DNA from: Streptomyces liliifuscus
GTDB lineage: Bacteria > Actinomycetota > Actinomycetes > Streptomycetales > Streptomycetaceae
DNA: 64,000 nt
Direction: 5' to 3'
NCBI RefSeq assembly: GCF_016598615.1
Contig: NZ_CP066831.1
Location: forward strand, 10,850,001-10,914,000
The stretch's first letter is position 1, and each line of letters begins with the position of its first letter. Shown here piece by piece: positions 17,875 to 25,475 of the stretch. The translations under genes and the position numbers were made by a program. Below the pieces are notes generated by a model that was given only the letters and a program-made list of their open reading frames with translations, searched no databases and was not told the DNA's origin.

Positions 17875-18348
17875 GTGGACATCACGGTGCAGTGGGTCAA
17901 GACGTCGTGGACGAAGCAGTCTCGGGGTGGGGAGGCCGCTGCCCGCAGGAACGCGGCACCGGTCGGCTTTTCGTTGCCTCAGGTGCCCTCGGGGTTTGCC
18001 CACTTCGTCCAGATGCCCGAGCGTGATGGTTTCGAGCCGCGTTCGAGTCAGAAGGACCTTCGTCAGATCGGTGTCAGCCTGCGGGACGAAGGTGATCGGC
18101 TCCGAGTGCTCGCTCGTGTGGAGCCGCTCTTCGGGTTGCCGCCTCGGCCGCGCAGGCCGTCGGCAATTCGACTGCTTCCCGGGCAGTGGGTTCGCTGGCA
18201 GTTGAACTACCGGTTCACCAGCGCCCTGGGAATCCGAGGTTGGTCGTACTGGCTCGACACGTTCAACATCGCTTACGGCCTCGTCGACCGCGATGTCTTC
18301 CTGTCGGAGCCGACCGTGATCGTCGATGAGTGCGGGCCCGTTCGATAG
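17875..18348 (+). CDS. Hypothetical protein
   Basis: 157 residues if the GTG at 17875 is used, favoured by GAAAGGCAGG just upstream; the frame is open to 17782. The protein is basic and soluble, with a Trp/Tyr-rich C-terminal half (QWVRWQLNYRFTSALGI, RGWSYWLDTFNIAYG) that looks like a beta-rich domain ending FLSEPTVIVDECG. No family recognised. Upstream, 17579-17780 holds no gene. It lies between two transposase loci, so it may be accessory DNA. Confidence 0.5.
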   Translation: MDITVQWVKTSWTKQSRGGEAAARRNAAPVGFSLPQVPSGFAHFVQMPERDGFEPRSSQKDLRQIGVSLRDEGDRLRVLARVEPLFGLPPRPRRPSAIRLLPGQWVRWQLNYRFTSALGIRGWSYWLDTFNIAYGLVDRDVFLSEPTVIVDECGPVR

Positions 18349-18656
18349 AGCGGGCGGACTGCGCTCAGACGGCTGCTCGTTCCGCTTGGGCGCGGGTGGT
18401 GTCAAACGCTCTCGGAGGCCCAGCACGAAGGACTCGTTCGAGCCCTGAGCCGATCCGCATCCGCTCTCTGCCCGACCGCAGCCGCCACTACCTGCAGAAC
18501 CCGCAGAACCCCGGCTTCGAAGAGCAGGTCGTGGAGGGAGGCATGCCGAAGAAATCTCAATTGCGGTCAGGTGTTACGGGACAACTCCACCCACGGGTCC
18601 TCGCCTGCCCGAACGCAGCCTTGTGCAACACGCTTTGGCCAGTCTCGGCACCTGTC
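18349..18656. other. Intergenic stretch left of the intact IS
   Basis: No supported gene. Joining 18656 to 19758 across the IS and one TTA copy reconstructs a pre-insertion sequence that likewise shows no obvious gene. Confidence 0.35.
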
Positions 18657-18659
18657 TTA

Positions 18660-18690
18660 AAGAGTGTTTTGTCCTGGGGATGTTGTTTGG
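18660..18690 (+). repeat. IS left terminal inverted repeat
   Basis: 31 bases beginning AAGAGTGTTTTGTCC, the exact reverse complement of 19724-19754. Confidence 0.95.
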
Positions 18691-18876
18691 TGGCTCTTTG
18701 GGTGTCAGGTTGATTCAAGGGTGCCGGGGCCAGGGATATCTCGTGTGTCAGGTGATGCCGTTGACGACATGTGCAGGCCCTTTTCGGCCCGTTCGCTCCT
18801 GTCTGATCCCAAGGCGCCCCTGCTGAACCCCTTTTGCGCCCTGCTGATGCGAGGGTCCCGACGGTAGTACCGAAAC

Positions 18877-19716
18877 ATGACGCGACAGCGCCCGTATCCC
18901 AGCGATCTGTCCGATGCCCGCTGGGAGTTGGTTGAGCCCGCCCTGACTGCCTGGCGGGCCGAGCGCAGGGGAAAGGGCCTGGATATCGGGCGCCCACCCC
19001 AGCATGACCTGCGCCGGATTATGGACGCCATCCTGTATGTCGACCGGACCGGGATCCCTTGGCGCTACCTGCCGCACGACTTCGCACCGTGGGAGACCGT
19101 CTACGGGTACTTCGCCGCGTGGCAGAAGGACGGTGTCTTCCACCAACTCAACGGCATCCTTCGCCAGTTGGTACGCCAGGCCGAAGGCCGGAACGCCGAG
19201 CCGAGCGCCTGCGTGCTCGATGCCCAGAGCGTCAAGACCTCCGCGAACGTGCCGGCTTCTGGGCAGGGAATCGACGCAGGGAAGAAGATCGCAGGCCGCA
19301 AGCGTCACCTCGGCGTCGACACTCTCGGCCTGCTCCTCGCCGTCTGGGTCACCGCTGCCAGCGTCTCCGACAACGTCGGCGGCATCCACCTGCTGTCCCG
19401 GATCGCCACCTCAAACCCACAGGTCAGAAAGGCCTGGACGGACACCGGGTACCGCACCAAAGCCATCGATCACGGCGCACGTCTCGGTATCGACGTCGAA
19501 GCCGTCCACCGGGATCCGACCGCGAAGGGATTCAAGGTGATCCCGCGGCGCTGGGTCGTCGAGCGGACCTTCGGCTGGCTGATGCACCATCGCCGACTCG
19601 CCCGCGACTACGAGACCCATCCCCACCGCTCCGAAGCCATGATCCGCATTGCGATGATCGACCTCATAAGCAGACGGCTGACCCGCGAATCCACCCTGAA
19701 CTGGCGCGATGCCTGA
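18877..19716 (+). CDS. IS5 family transposase
   Basis: 279 residues. The N-terminal domain starts PYPSDLSDARWELVEPAL, typical of IS5 transposases, with DRTGIPWRYLPHDF. The DDE triad is complete: Asp in CVLDAQSVKT, Asp in AWTDTGYRTKA and Glu in WVVERTFGWLMHHRR. The C-terminal DYETHPHRSEAMIRIAMID is standard for the group. It is the only gene in the element, and its stop lies 7 bp before the right inverted repeat. A C-terminal fragment of a related transposase is found at 49706-49846. Confidence 0.97.
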   Translation: MTRQRPYPSDLSDARWELVEPALTAWRAERRGKGLDIGRPPQHDLRRIMDAILYVDRTGIPWRYLPHDFAPWETVYGYFAAWQKDGVFHQLNGILRQLVRQAEGRNAEPSACVLDAQSVKTSANVPASGQGIDAGKKIAGRKRHLGVDTLGLLLAVWVTAASVSDNVGGIHLLSRIATSNPQVRKAWTDTGYRTKAIDHGARLGIDVEAVHRDPTAKGFKVIPRRWVVERTFGWLMHHRRLARDYETHPHRSEAMIRIAMIDLISRRLTRESTLNWRDA

Positions 19717-19723
19717 CTTGGAA

Positions 19724-19754
19724 CCAAACAACATCCCCAGGACAAAACACTCTT
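19724..19754 (-). repeat. IS right terminal inverted repeat
   Basis: 31 bases beginning CCAAACAACATCCCC, the exact reverse complement of 18660-18690, followed by the second TTA. Confidence 0.95.
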
Positions 19755-19867
19755 TTAGAAGTCTCCCGGTGGAGTACACCCGGCTCAGATTCGAAGGGAC
19801 ACCCATCGAGTTGGGTGCTTGATGGCTTCTGTAACCTGCTGCCAGCTGTGTGTCGGGGGGAGTCGGC

Positions 19868-20284
19868 GTGGTGAACATCCTGTCCGTGGCCATCGGGGCT
19901 GGTTTCGGCCTCATAGGGGCTGTGTTCGGGGCTTGGTTCACTGCGCGCCGGCAGGACCGCATGTGGCTGCGCGAACAGAAGCTGAAAGCCGGGGTCGGCT
20001 TCAACACCGCCGTGGTCCAGCTCATCGACTACCTCCGGGAAACACGGCTGAGTGACGACGGTGCCGGGGCCAACGAACTGGTGAGCCGGATGCAGGAAGC
20101 CCGGTCAGCCCTCTACCTGCTGTGCGCAGACGACACCGTCGATCTCGCCGACACTCTTGTGCGTCGGGTCTGGAGCTCCCGGCCCAGCGAGGGCAGGGAC
20201 GATCGCAGGGCCGAGCACAGGGAAGCGGAGGATCTGCTACGCCGCTTCACCCATCAGCTCCGGCAAGAGATCGCCAGGACGTAG
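19868..20284 (+). CDS. Small membrane-anchored protein of unknown function
   Basis: About 138 residues. GTG 19868 or 19871 lies 5-8 bases after GGGGGGAG. One N-terminal transmembrane helix (ILSVAIGAGFGLIGAVFGAW) is followed by a positively charged FTARRQDRMWLREQK and a helical cytoplasmic domain of about 105 residues, rich in Arg, Glu and Asp. This N-in anchor plus helical tail resembles many actinobacterial hypothetical proteins. It lies 110 bp downstream of the IS. No function can be given. The stretch 20285-20532 after it has no recognisable gene. Confidence 0.65.
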   Translation: MVNILSVAIGAGFGLIGAVFGAWFTARRQDRMWLREQKLKAGVGFNTAVVQLIDYLRETRLSDDGAGANELVSRMQEARSALYLLCADDTVDLADTLVRRVWSSRPSEGRDDRRAEHREAEDLLRRFTHQLRQEIART

Positions 20285-20532
20285 TCTCAGCTGGTTCTTC
20301 GATGGGAGGATCGGTGCAGGCACAGCGGTTTGAGCCGGTGCTGGCCGAGGAGATGACGCTGTTCTTGAGGACGATCAGTCCCGTGCGGCTTCTCGGGAGT
20401 CGGGCCGGCCGCTCCGGCGAGAGGCCCGGCGGGTGATGCGTCTGGTCATGATGGTGATGGCGGCACAGGTGATCAGTGAGTGGGTGTTTTGAACCCATGG
20501 CTCTGTCTGGCTCCAGTTGACAAGATCAACCC

Positions 20533-21069
20533 ATGAGTCAGCACTCGGTGTCCTTGGACAAGATCGCGTTTGATGACTGGCAGGCCATTCACTCGTGGGC
20601 CTGTCTCCCAGAGGCTTGTCGTTTCCAGCCTTGGGGACCAAATACTGAGGACCAGACACGCGATTTCGTGAAGGCGGCAGTCGAGGCTTGGTCGAGCACA
20701 CCCCAGCAGAGGTTCGCCCATGTAGCGCGTTTCGGGGACGACGTTGTCGGTATGGGCGAGTTGCATGTCCGCAGTCACACGCAGCGCCAGGGCGAGATCT
20801 CCTACGTTGTGCATCCTCGGGTATGGGGGCAAGGCATCGGCACAGGAATCGGGCGCCGGCTTCTCTCACGCGGCTTCGGCCAGTTGGGGCTTCATCGAAT
20901 CTTCGCCACCTGTGACCCGCGGAATCTCGGCTCCGCCCGAGTGCTTGCCAAGCTCGGTATGACGTACGAGGGGCGCCTTCGACACACGGCATGGATACGG
21001 GACGGCTGGCGGGACTCCTTGACGTTCAGCATTCTCGAAGAGGAATGGCGTGCTGAAGACTCGGAGTGA
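20533..21069 (+). CDS. GNAT family N-acetyltransferase
   Basis: 178 residues, RimJ/RimL-type GNAT. The acetyl-CoA binding loop is GQGIGTGIGRRLL (about residues 98-110), preceded by EISYVVHPRVW. The conserved C-terminal DPRNLGSARVLAKLGMTYEGR is also present. The last block (RDGWRDSLTFSILEEEW) fits the branch acetylating ribosomal protein N-termini, but many of these act on small molecules. It is monocistronic and converges on the broken ADP-ribosylglycohydrolase gene. The substrate is unknown. Confidence 0.93.
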   Translation: MSQHSVSLDKIAFDDWQAIHSWACLPEACRFQPWGPNTEDQTRDFVKAAVEAWSSTPQQRFAHVARFGDDVVGMGELHVRSHTQRQGEISYVVHPRVWGQGIGTGIGRRLLSRGFGQLGLHRIFATCDPRNLGSARVLAKLGMTYEGRLRHTAWIRDGWRDSLTFSILEEEWRAEDSE

Positions 21070-21091
21070 TGCCGGTCCGGCGCCATCAGCA

Positions 21092-22050
21092 TCAGCCCTT
21101 GTCCGTCTGCAGATCGTTGGCGTGAGTGGTTTCGAGGCGGTGTGCAAGGTGGAGCAGATCTGCCAGGTGCAGCACCCGTCCGTCGAAGCCTGGGAGGGGG
21201 ACATGGAGCGGCTGGGTCCAGTGGGCGGGGATTGAGTCCAGCCCGTAGTACGCCCCCGCGAGGCCTCCGGTCACCGCGGCGACGGTGTCTGTGTCACCGC
21301 CGAGGTCGATCGCCGCGCGTATCGCTTCTTCGAAGCTGGTGGTGCGCAGGGCTCAGATGGCGGTGCCCGGGCAGGGCCGGACGGCACCGTTGAACTCGGT
21401 CGCCTGATCGGGGTGCCAGTCGAGTGCGAGGGCGGTGGCGTAGCGGTCGCGGTGGTCGGGGTGGACGAGAGTCAGGATGTCCGGGAGTGCGGTGAGGGGG
21501 TCGGTGTCCTCGAAGGTGATGCGGATGAGTTCGTGGAAGATCGGGGTGCCTTCCCAGGCCGCGCGGTCGCCGTGGGTGAGGGCGGCGATGCGGCGGGCCG
21601 CGTTCATGGTGGTTTGTTGGTCGGCGTCCGCGAAGTGGACCGCGGAGGTCGATGCCCGCATCAAGGAGCCGTTTCCCGCTGCTCGTTGGTTGACCTGGAA
21701 ATGGATGGCGGCGGCGGGGTCCCAGGGCATGCCGTTGGTCAGGACGTCTTCGGTCTGCAGGCCGATGTCCTTCGGTTCTGATGCCGCCCACCGCTGGAAG
21801 CGGGTGAAGAGTCCGGCAGATCCAGTCCGCCCTGCTCCAGCAGCGACTCCGCGACCGGTACGGCCATCTGCGTGTCGTCGGTCGCCTCGCCGGGGTCCCA
21901 GCCACCGCCTCCGCACATCTCGCCACCGGCACCAGGCGCGGGGAACCGCGCGGAGAACGCTCCCTGGGGACCGAACTCGAAGGGGCCACCCAGCGCGTCA
22001 CCCACCGCTGAACCGACGACAGCGCCGGCGGCCCGCTGAATCCGCTTCAT
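21092..22050 (-). pseudogene. ADP-ribosylglycohydrolase-like protein, frameshift plus nonsense mutation
   Basis: The start is ATG 22050 (MKRIQRAAGAVVGSAVGDAL), with the metal-binding ATDDTQM typical of ADP-ribosylglycohydrolases. After GLDLPD the sequence needs one extra base near 21810 to continue as LFTRFQRWAASEP and NGSLMRASTSAVHFAD. The normal GTAxWALRTTS segment then reads GTAI-stop-ALRTTS, so a Trp codon seems to have become TGA at 21353-21355. Beyond it DLGGDTDTVAAVTGGLAGAY, the second metal motif, is intact to the stop at 21092. Two separate lesions in an otherwise well-conserved gene indicate recent inactivation. The family removes ADP-ribose from proteins or antibiotics. Confidence 0.85.
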
Positions 22051-22179
22051 TCGGGCAGGCGATCTGTGCCGCGCCGACGGCCGCACTGCCGCATTTCCTT
22101 CTTCGGATCCTCGAACCATCGGTGGCGAACGCGTCGCGTCCAGCCGCCCTGCGCCAGGGCGGCATCACCATGCCGGTGG

Positions 22180-23544
22180 TCAGCGAGTTCGGGCGAGGTG
22201 TTCGATCCGGATATGCAGGTGCTCAATGTGGTGCTCGGACTCTGGCTTCATCAGCACGCTCCGGAGGATCCGGGCGCCGTCGGTGTCTGCGGTGATCTGA
22301 GGGTGGCGGGCGGTGAACGCCTCGTGGTCGGCCCTGAGGGTGCTCAGGAAGATCGGGTCGGGGCTGGTCATGCCGTCGGTGAGGATGCGGGCGGAGGCTG
22401 CGTCGATGCCGGTCAGGGCGGCCGGCTCGACGGCGGGGAAGTAGCTGACGATGTCGAGTTCGGGCTGCTGGTAGAGCTCCAAGTACTGGGACGCGTCGAT
22501 GAGGTCCGCCCACTTCAGCGCCGCGCGCCGGCCGGCCGCCAGGATCTGGCCGAGTCCATCCGGTGTGGGCGGAAGGAGTTGGAATGTGAGCCAGAGGGCG
22601 GCGGCGGAGGCGCCGGCGCGTGAGCACTCCAGGCTGATCTCGCCGAGGTGGAGTTCGGCGGAGGTGAAGTAGGTGTAGGGCGAGTCGTGGAGGTAGAAGC
22701 GGCCGACCTCGGGGTCGCGGAAGAGGACCGCGCCGCAGCCGTAGGGCTGGAGGCCGTGCTTGTGGGGGTCGACCACGACCGAATCGCATCGTGCGATGGC
22801 CCGCCAGGGCTCCGCCGGCAGCGCCTCGGGGCCGTCGGCGCCGGCGAGGAGAGTGAAGAAGCCGCCGTAGGCCGCGTCGACATGAACGCGGACACCGTGC
22901 CGCTCGGCGAGGGGAAGAACCTCGTGGACAGGGTCGACCGCGCCAAGCCCGGTGGTGCCGGTGGTGACAACGACGGTGCCCACCTCCCCGGTGCGCAGGG
23001 TGTCCTCCAGGGCGTCGAGGTCCATGCGGCCGTGGTCGTCGGTGGGTACCGGGTGGCCCTTCAGTCCCAGGACGTGGCACATGCGGCCGTGGGTGTAGTG
23101 GGCGTCCTCGCTGTAGGCGACGCCCCGGCCCGGGTGGAGTTCGCGGGCGACGAAGAGGGCTTCGAGGTTGGCGATCGTGCCGCTGGTGGTGAGGTGGCCT
23201 AGGTGGGTGTCGTAGCCGAACATCGAGGCGAGCTGGGCGACGGCCTCGCGTTCCATCGCCGCGGTGGCGGGACCGCCGTCCAGGGCGTGGTTGTTGGGGT
23301 TGATCAGCATCGCGGTGACGTAGCCGACCACGGCGGCAGGGTGCGGGGGCTTGAGCATCTGGCCCGCGTAATGCGGGTGGAAGAAGGGGTAGTTGTCCTT
23401 CAGTCGTCCCGCGAGCTCCCCGAAGGCGGCGGCGAAGCGGTCGTCGTCCACCAGGAGGGAAGGGTGGGCCTGGTAGGGGCCGAAGGTGTCGGCCCAGTCC
23501 TGTATCGCGTGGGTGGCTCGGCCGAGCCAGTGGTGCAGATCCAC
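22180..23544 (-). CDS. PLP-dependent (group II) amino acid decarboxylase family protein
   Basis: 454 residues from GTG 23544, chosen because AGGGAG lies 4 bases upstream; an upstream GTG at 23568 has no such site. Group II fold-type I decarboxylase features are LTTSGTIANLEAL, the aspartate that contacts the PLP ring in HVDAAYGG (near 223) and the PLP lysine in VVDPHKHGLQPYG (near 262). The family includes glutamate, aromatic amino acid and diaminobutyrate decarboxylases; HKHGLQPYGCG does not settle which. It is divergent from a MarR gene with a palindrome between them, so it is probably controlled by that regulator, perhaps as an amine-producing or detoxifying step. Confidence 0.9.
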   Translation of the reverse strand: MDLHHWLGRATHAIQDWADTFGPYQAHPSLLVDDDRFAAAFGELAGRLKDNYPFFHPHYAGQMLKPPHPAAVVGYVTAMLINPNNHALDGGPATAAMEREAVAQLASMFGYDTHLGHLTTSGTIANLEALFVARELHPGRGVAYSEDAHYTHGRMCHVLGLKGHPVPTDDHGRMDLDALEDTLRTGEVGTVVVTTGTTGLGAVDPVHEVLPLAERHGVRVHVDAAYGGFFTLLAGADGPEALPAEPWRAIARCDSVVVDPHKHGLQPYGCGAVLFRDPEVGRFYLHDSPYTYFTSAELHLGEISLECSRAGASAAALWLTFQLLPPTPDGLGQILAAGRRAALKWADLIDASQYLELYQQPELDIVSYFPAVEPAALTGIDAASARILTDGMTSPDPIFLSTLRADHEAFTARHPQITADTDGARILRSVLMKPESEHHIEHLHIRIEHLARTR

Positions 23545-23600
23545 TGCTCTCCCTCTCTCGGGTGACACGGATGGCCACCATACGATTTCGTTGACTACTC

Positions 23601-23614
23601 AGCAATTGATTGCT
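23601..23614. promoter_or_regulatory. Putative MarR operator palindrome
   Basis: AGCAAT-TG-ATTGCT is a perfect inverted repeat in the 116-bp divergent spacer between the decarboxylase and MarR genes. The size fits MarR-family sites. A TTGACT element at 23591-23596 just before it could be a -35 hexamer, so binding would block transcription. Inferred from position. Confidence 0.6.
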
Positions 23615-23660
23615 CAGAGATTGAGATGGCAGTAGGTGAGATTGCAGTAAAGTCACGGTG

Positions 23661-24152
23661 ATGGACGCCACGCATCGACAGGACGACGAAGCCGCCGCCC
23701 GCGCGGCCAACAGCCGGGTCGTGCGCGACTTCGGGCTGCTGATCAAATCCGCCACCCGCCTGGAACAGCGGATCGACGCCGACCTCCGGCGGGAGTGCGG
23801 GATCAGCCACACCATGCTGGAAGTTCTCATCCGGCTCTGCCGAAAGCCCGGCGACAAGGTCTCCCAGCGACAACTGGCCGACGACCTCACCCTCACCAGC
23901 AGCGGCACCACCCGCCTGATCGACCGCATGGAGGAGGCCGGCCTGGTCCGCCGCGCACCGTCTCCCGGGGATCGGAGGGTGGCCCTGGTGGAACCGACCG
24001 CCGAAGGCCGCACGGCATTCCTGCGCGGCGCGGCCGTCCATGCTCGTGTGGTGGAGGAGTTCTTCGTCAAGCCGCTGGCGGCCGACGACTACGCCCGGCT
24101 GACCAGTGCGCTGAGCGAAATCGACAAGGCATTGCGCGACGACACCGGGTGA
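23661..24152 (+). CDS. MarR family transcriptional regulator
   Basis: 163 residues from ATG 23661; a GTG three bases upstream is equally possible. It has the typical MarR layout: an N-terminal dimerisation helix (RVVRDFGLLIKSATRLEQRI), a winged HTH (VSQRQLADDLTLTSSGTTRL, then IDRMEEAGLVRRAPSPGDRR with the conserved DRR wing), and C-terminal dimer helices. It is expected to repress itself and the divergent decarboxylase gene through the palindrome at 23601-23614 and to release it on binding a phenolic or amine ligand. Ligand unknown. Confidence 0.95.
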   Translation: MDATHRQDDEAAARAANSRVVRDFGLLIKSATRLEQRIDADLRRECGISHTMLEVLIRLCRKPGDKVSQRQLADDLTLTSSGTTRLIDRMEEAGLVRRAPSPGDRRVALVEPTAEGRTAFLRGAAVHARVVEEFFVKPLAADDYARLTSALSEIDKALRDDTG

Positions 24153-24303
24153 CGGAGCCCTTGATCACGGCCCGCACGAGAACATGCCAACGCCGGAACC
24201 GGCCAGCGCCGGTTCGTCGACGTACAGGGGCGGGTCCCGGGCTGCTCGCCCTGCGGGCGAATACCGCAACTCTCGAATACCGACACTTCACCAGTGTGCC
24301 CAG

Positions 24304-24674
24304 AGCACGTCCGAAGCGGTGATCGGCGGTGTCACCGGCTCCTCGAAGGAGTCGCTCACCTTCCTGCTGAGCCGGTGCGACGAAGGCGGCGATCTGCGGA
24401 CGGTCGCTCGTACCACTTCCTTGGCGACCGCGGTCCGGCGCGATGAGGGACGACGGCCGACTCCCAGAGGATCCAACACCCCTGGCGCGGACGGCACTTC
24501 AGCGCCGACTGGGGAGCCGCCGGGGAACTGGAGTTCCTCACCGTGAAGCCGGACCTGGTGGCTGAGCTCGTCGTCCACACTGTCATCGCCGTCGGCCGCT
24601 ATCGCCACCCGGTCCATTTCGTACGACTGCGCGACGACCTCACCCCGCCCGAGACGCCGCCCTTCACCACCTGA
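24304..24674 (+). pseudogene. ATP-dependent DNA ligase C-terminal fragment
   Basis: One frame reads EAVIGGVTGSSKESLTFLLS and CDEGGDLRTVARTTSL. A second frame then reads QHPWRGRHFSADWGAAGELE, FLTVKPDLVAELV and GRYRHPVHFVRLRDDLTP, ending at a TGA at 24672-24674. Both match successive parts of the OB-fold C-terminal domain of actinobacterial ATP-dependent DNA ligases. The nucleotidyltransferase domain with the lysine nucleophile is absent, and a frame change near 24460 separates the two parts. It is a relic. Confidence 0.75.
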
Positions 24675-24750
24675 CCGCCCTCGCGAGAGGGGTCACCGTA
24701 CGGGCGGACATGCCGAGAACTCCTCGGAGGTCACGGGTTTTCGGTGTGGG

Positions 24751-25371
24751 TTACGGGTGGGCCCCGTCGCCGGTCTCGGGCACCGGTGTGCCCGGCGGTG
24801 TGAAGGCGGCGAGCACCGTGGCCGTGATGTGGCCGGCGGCCCGCTCGGAGGGCAGGCGGCCGGCGCGGATCTCCTCTGCCGCGCTGTGCATGACCGCGTG
24901 CAGCACGTTGACCATCCAGGCGACCGGCAGGTCCGTACGGAAGACCCCTTCGGCGCGGCCGCGGGCGACGAGCGCCTCGACCCGGGCGGCGGGACCGGCG
25001 TGCAGTTCGAGGATGCGCCCGGCGGACAGTTCCCGTTGTGCGGCGGCGAGCAGCGCCCGCGCCTGGTCCACCAGATGCCAGCCGGCCTCGATGTACCGGG
25101 CCAGGGCGAGCCTCGGGTCGCCGGTCATGTCGACCGCGTCCAGGACCTCGTTGCCCCGGTCGAGCGCACGGCTCATCGCTGCGTCGACGACCTCCGCCCG
25201 GGAAGCGAAATGGCCGTACAGCGTCACCCGGCCCACGCCCGCGGCCCGCGCGATCTCGCTCAGGCTCGCTTCCGGGTTGCGCCCGAGGCATTCGGCGGCG
25301 GCCTGCACGATCGCCTCGATGCTGCGCAGCGCGTCGGCTCGCTTGGTGGCCGTGGAGTTCTTGCTCGCCAT
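24751..25371 (-). CDS. TetR family transcriptional regulator
   Basis: 206 residues from ATG 25371. The N-terminal HTH reads ASLSEIARAAGVGRVTLYGHFASRAEVV (residues about 35-62), classic TetR. The C-terminal ligand domain is helical and lacks diagnostic motifs. It is divergent from an MFS exporter with a 13-bp inverted repeat in the 104-bp spacer, the standard arrangement for a TetR repressor controlling a drug efflux pump. The inducing compound is unknown. Confidence 0.96.
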   Translation of the reverse strand: MASKNSTATKRADALRSIEAIVQAAAECLGRNPEASLSEIARAAGVGRVTLYGHFASRAEVVDAAMSRALDRGNEVLDAVDMTGDPRLALARYIEAGWHLVDQARALLAAAQRELSAGRILELHAGPAARVEALVARGRAEGVFRTDLPVAWMVNVLHAVMHSAAEEIRAGRLPSERAAGHITATVLAAFTPPGTPVPETGDGAHP

Positions 25372-25388
25372 GCGCCAACCCTACCTCA

Positions 25389-25457
25389 CTAAGTCGTACA
25401 GCACTGTTTGGTTTATACCCCCGGACCGTATAACGTGAACAGCCCTGTACGACTTAG
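25389..25457. promoter_or_regulatory. Paired TetR operator candidates in the divergent spacer
   Basis: CTAAGTCGTACAG (25389-25401) and its exact reverse complement CTGTACGACTTAG (25445-25457) are separated by 43 bp, one next to each gene start. The low-GC centre (GTTTGGTTTATA, about 25406-25417) would hold the promoters. Each arm could be a half or full operator. Confidence 0.7.
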
Positions 25458-25475
25458 CGATGAGAGGTGCGCGTC

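Larger units (their letters stand above)
18660..19754 (+). mobile_element. Intact IS5-family insertion sequence, 1,095 bp
   Basis: The element is bounded by perfect 31-bp inverted repeats (18660-18690 and 19724-19754). TTA flanks it directly on both sides (18657-18659 and 19755-19757), a 3-bp target duplication of the TNA type known for IS5 relatives. It contains one uninterrupted transposase gene. Perfect repeats and an intact reading frame suggest recent insertion and possible mobility. Confidence 0.92.

Noticed and set aside
22051..23544. GTG 23568 as the decarboxylase start
   Set aside because: No ribosome-binding site precedes it, while AGGGAG is correctly spaced before GTG 23544.
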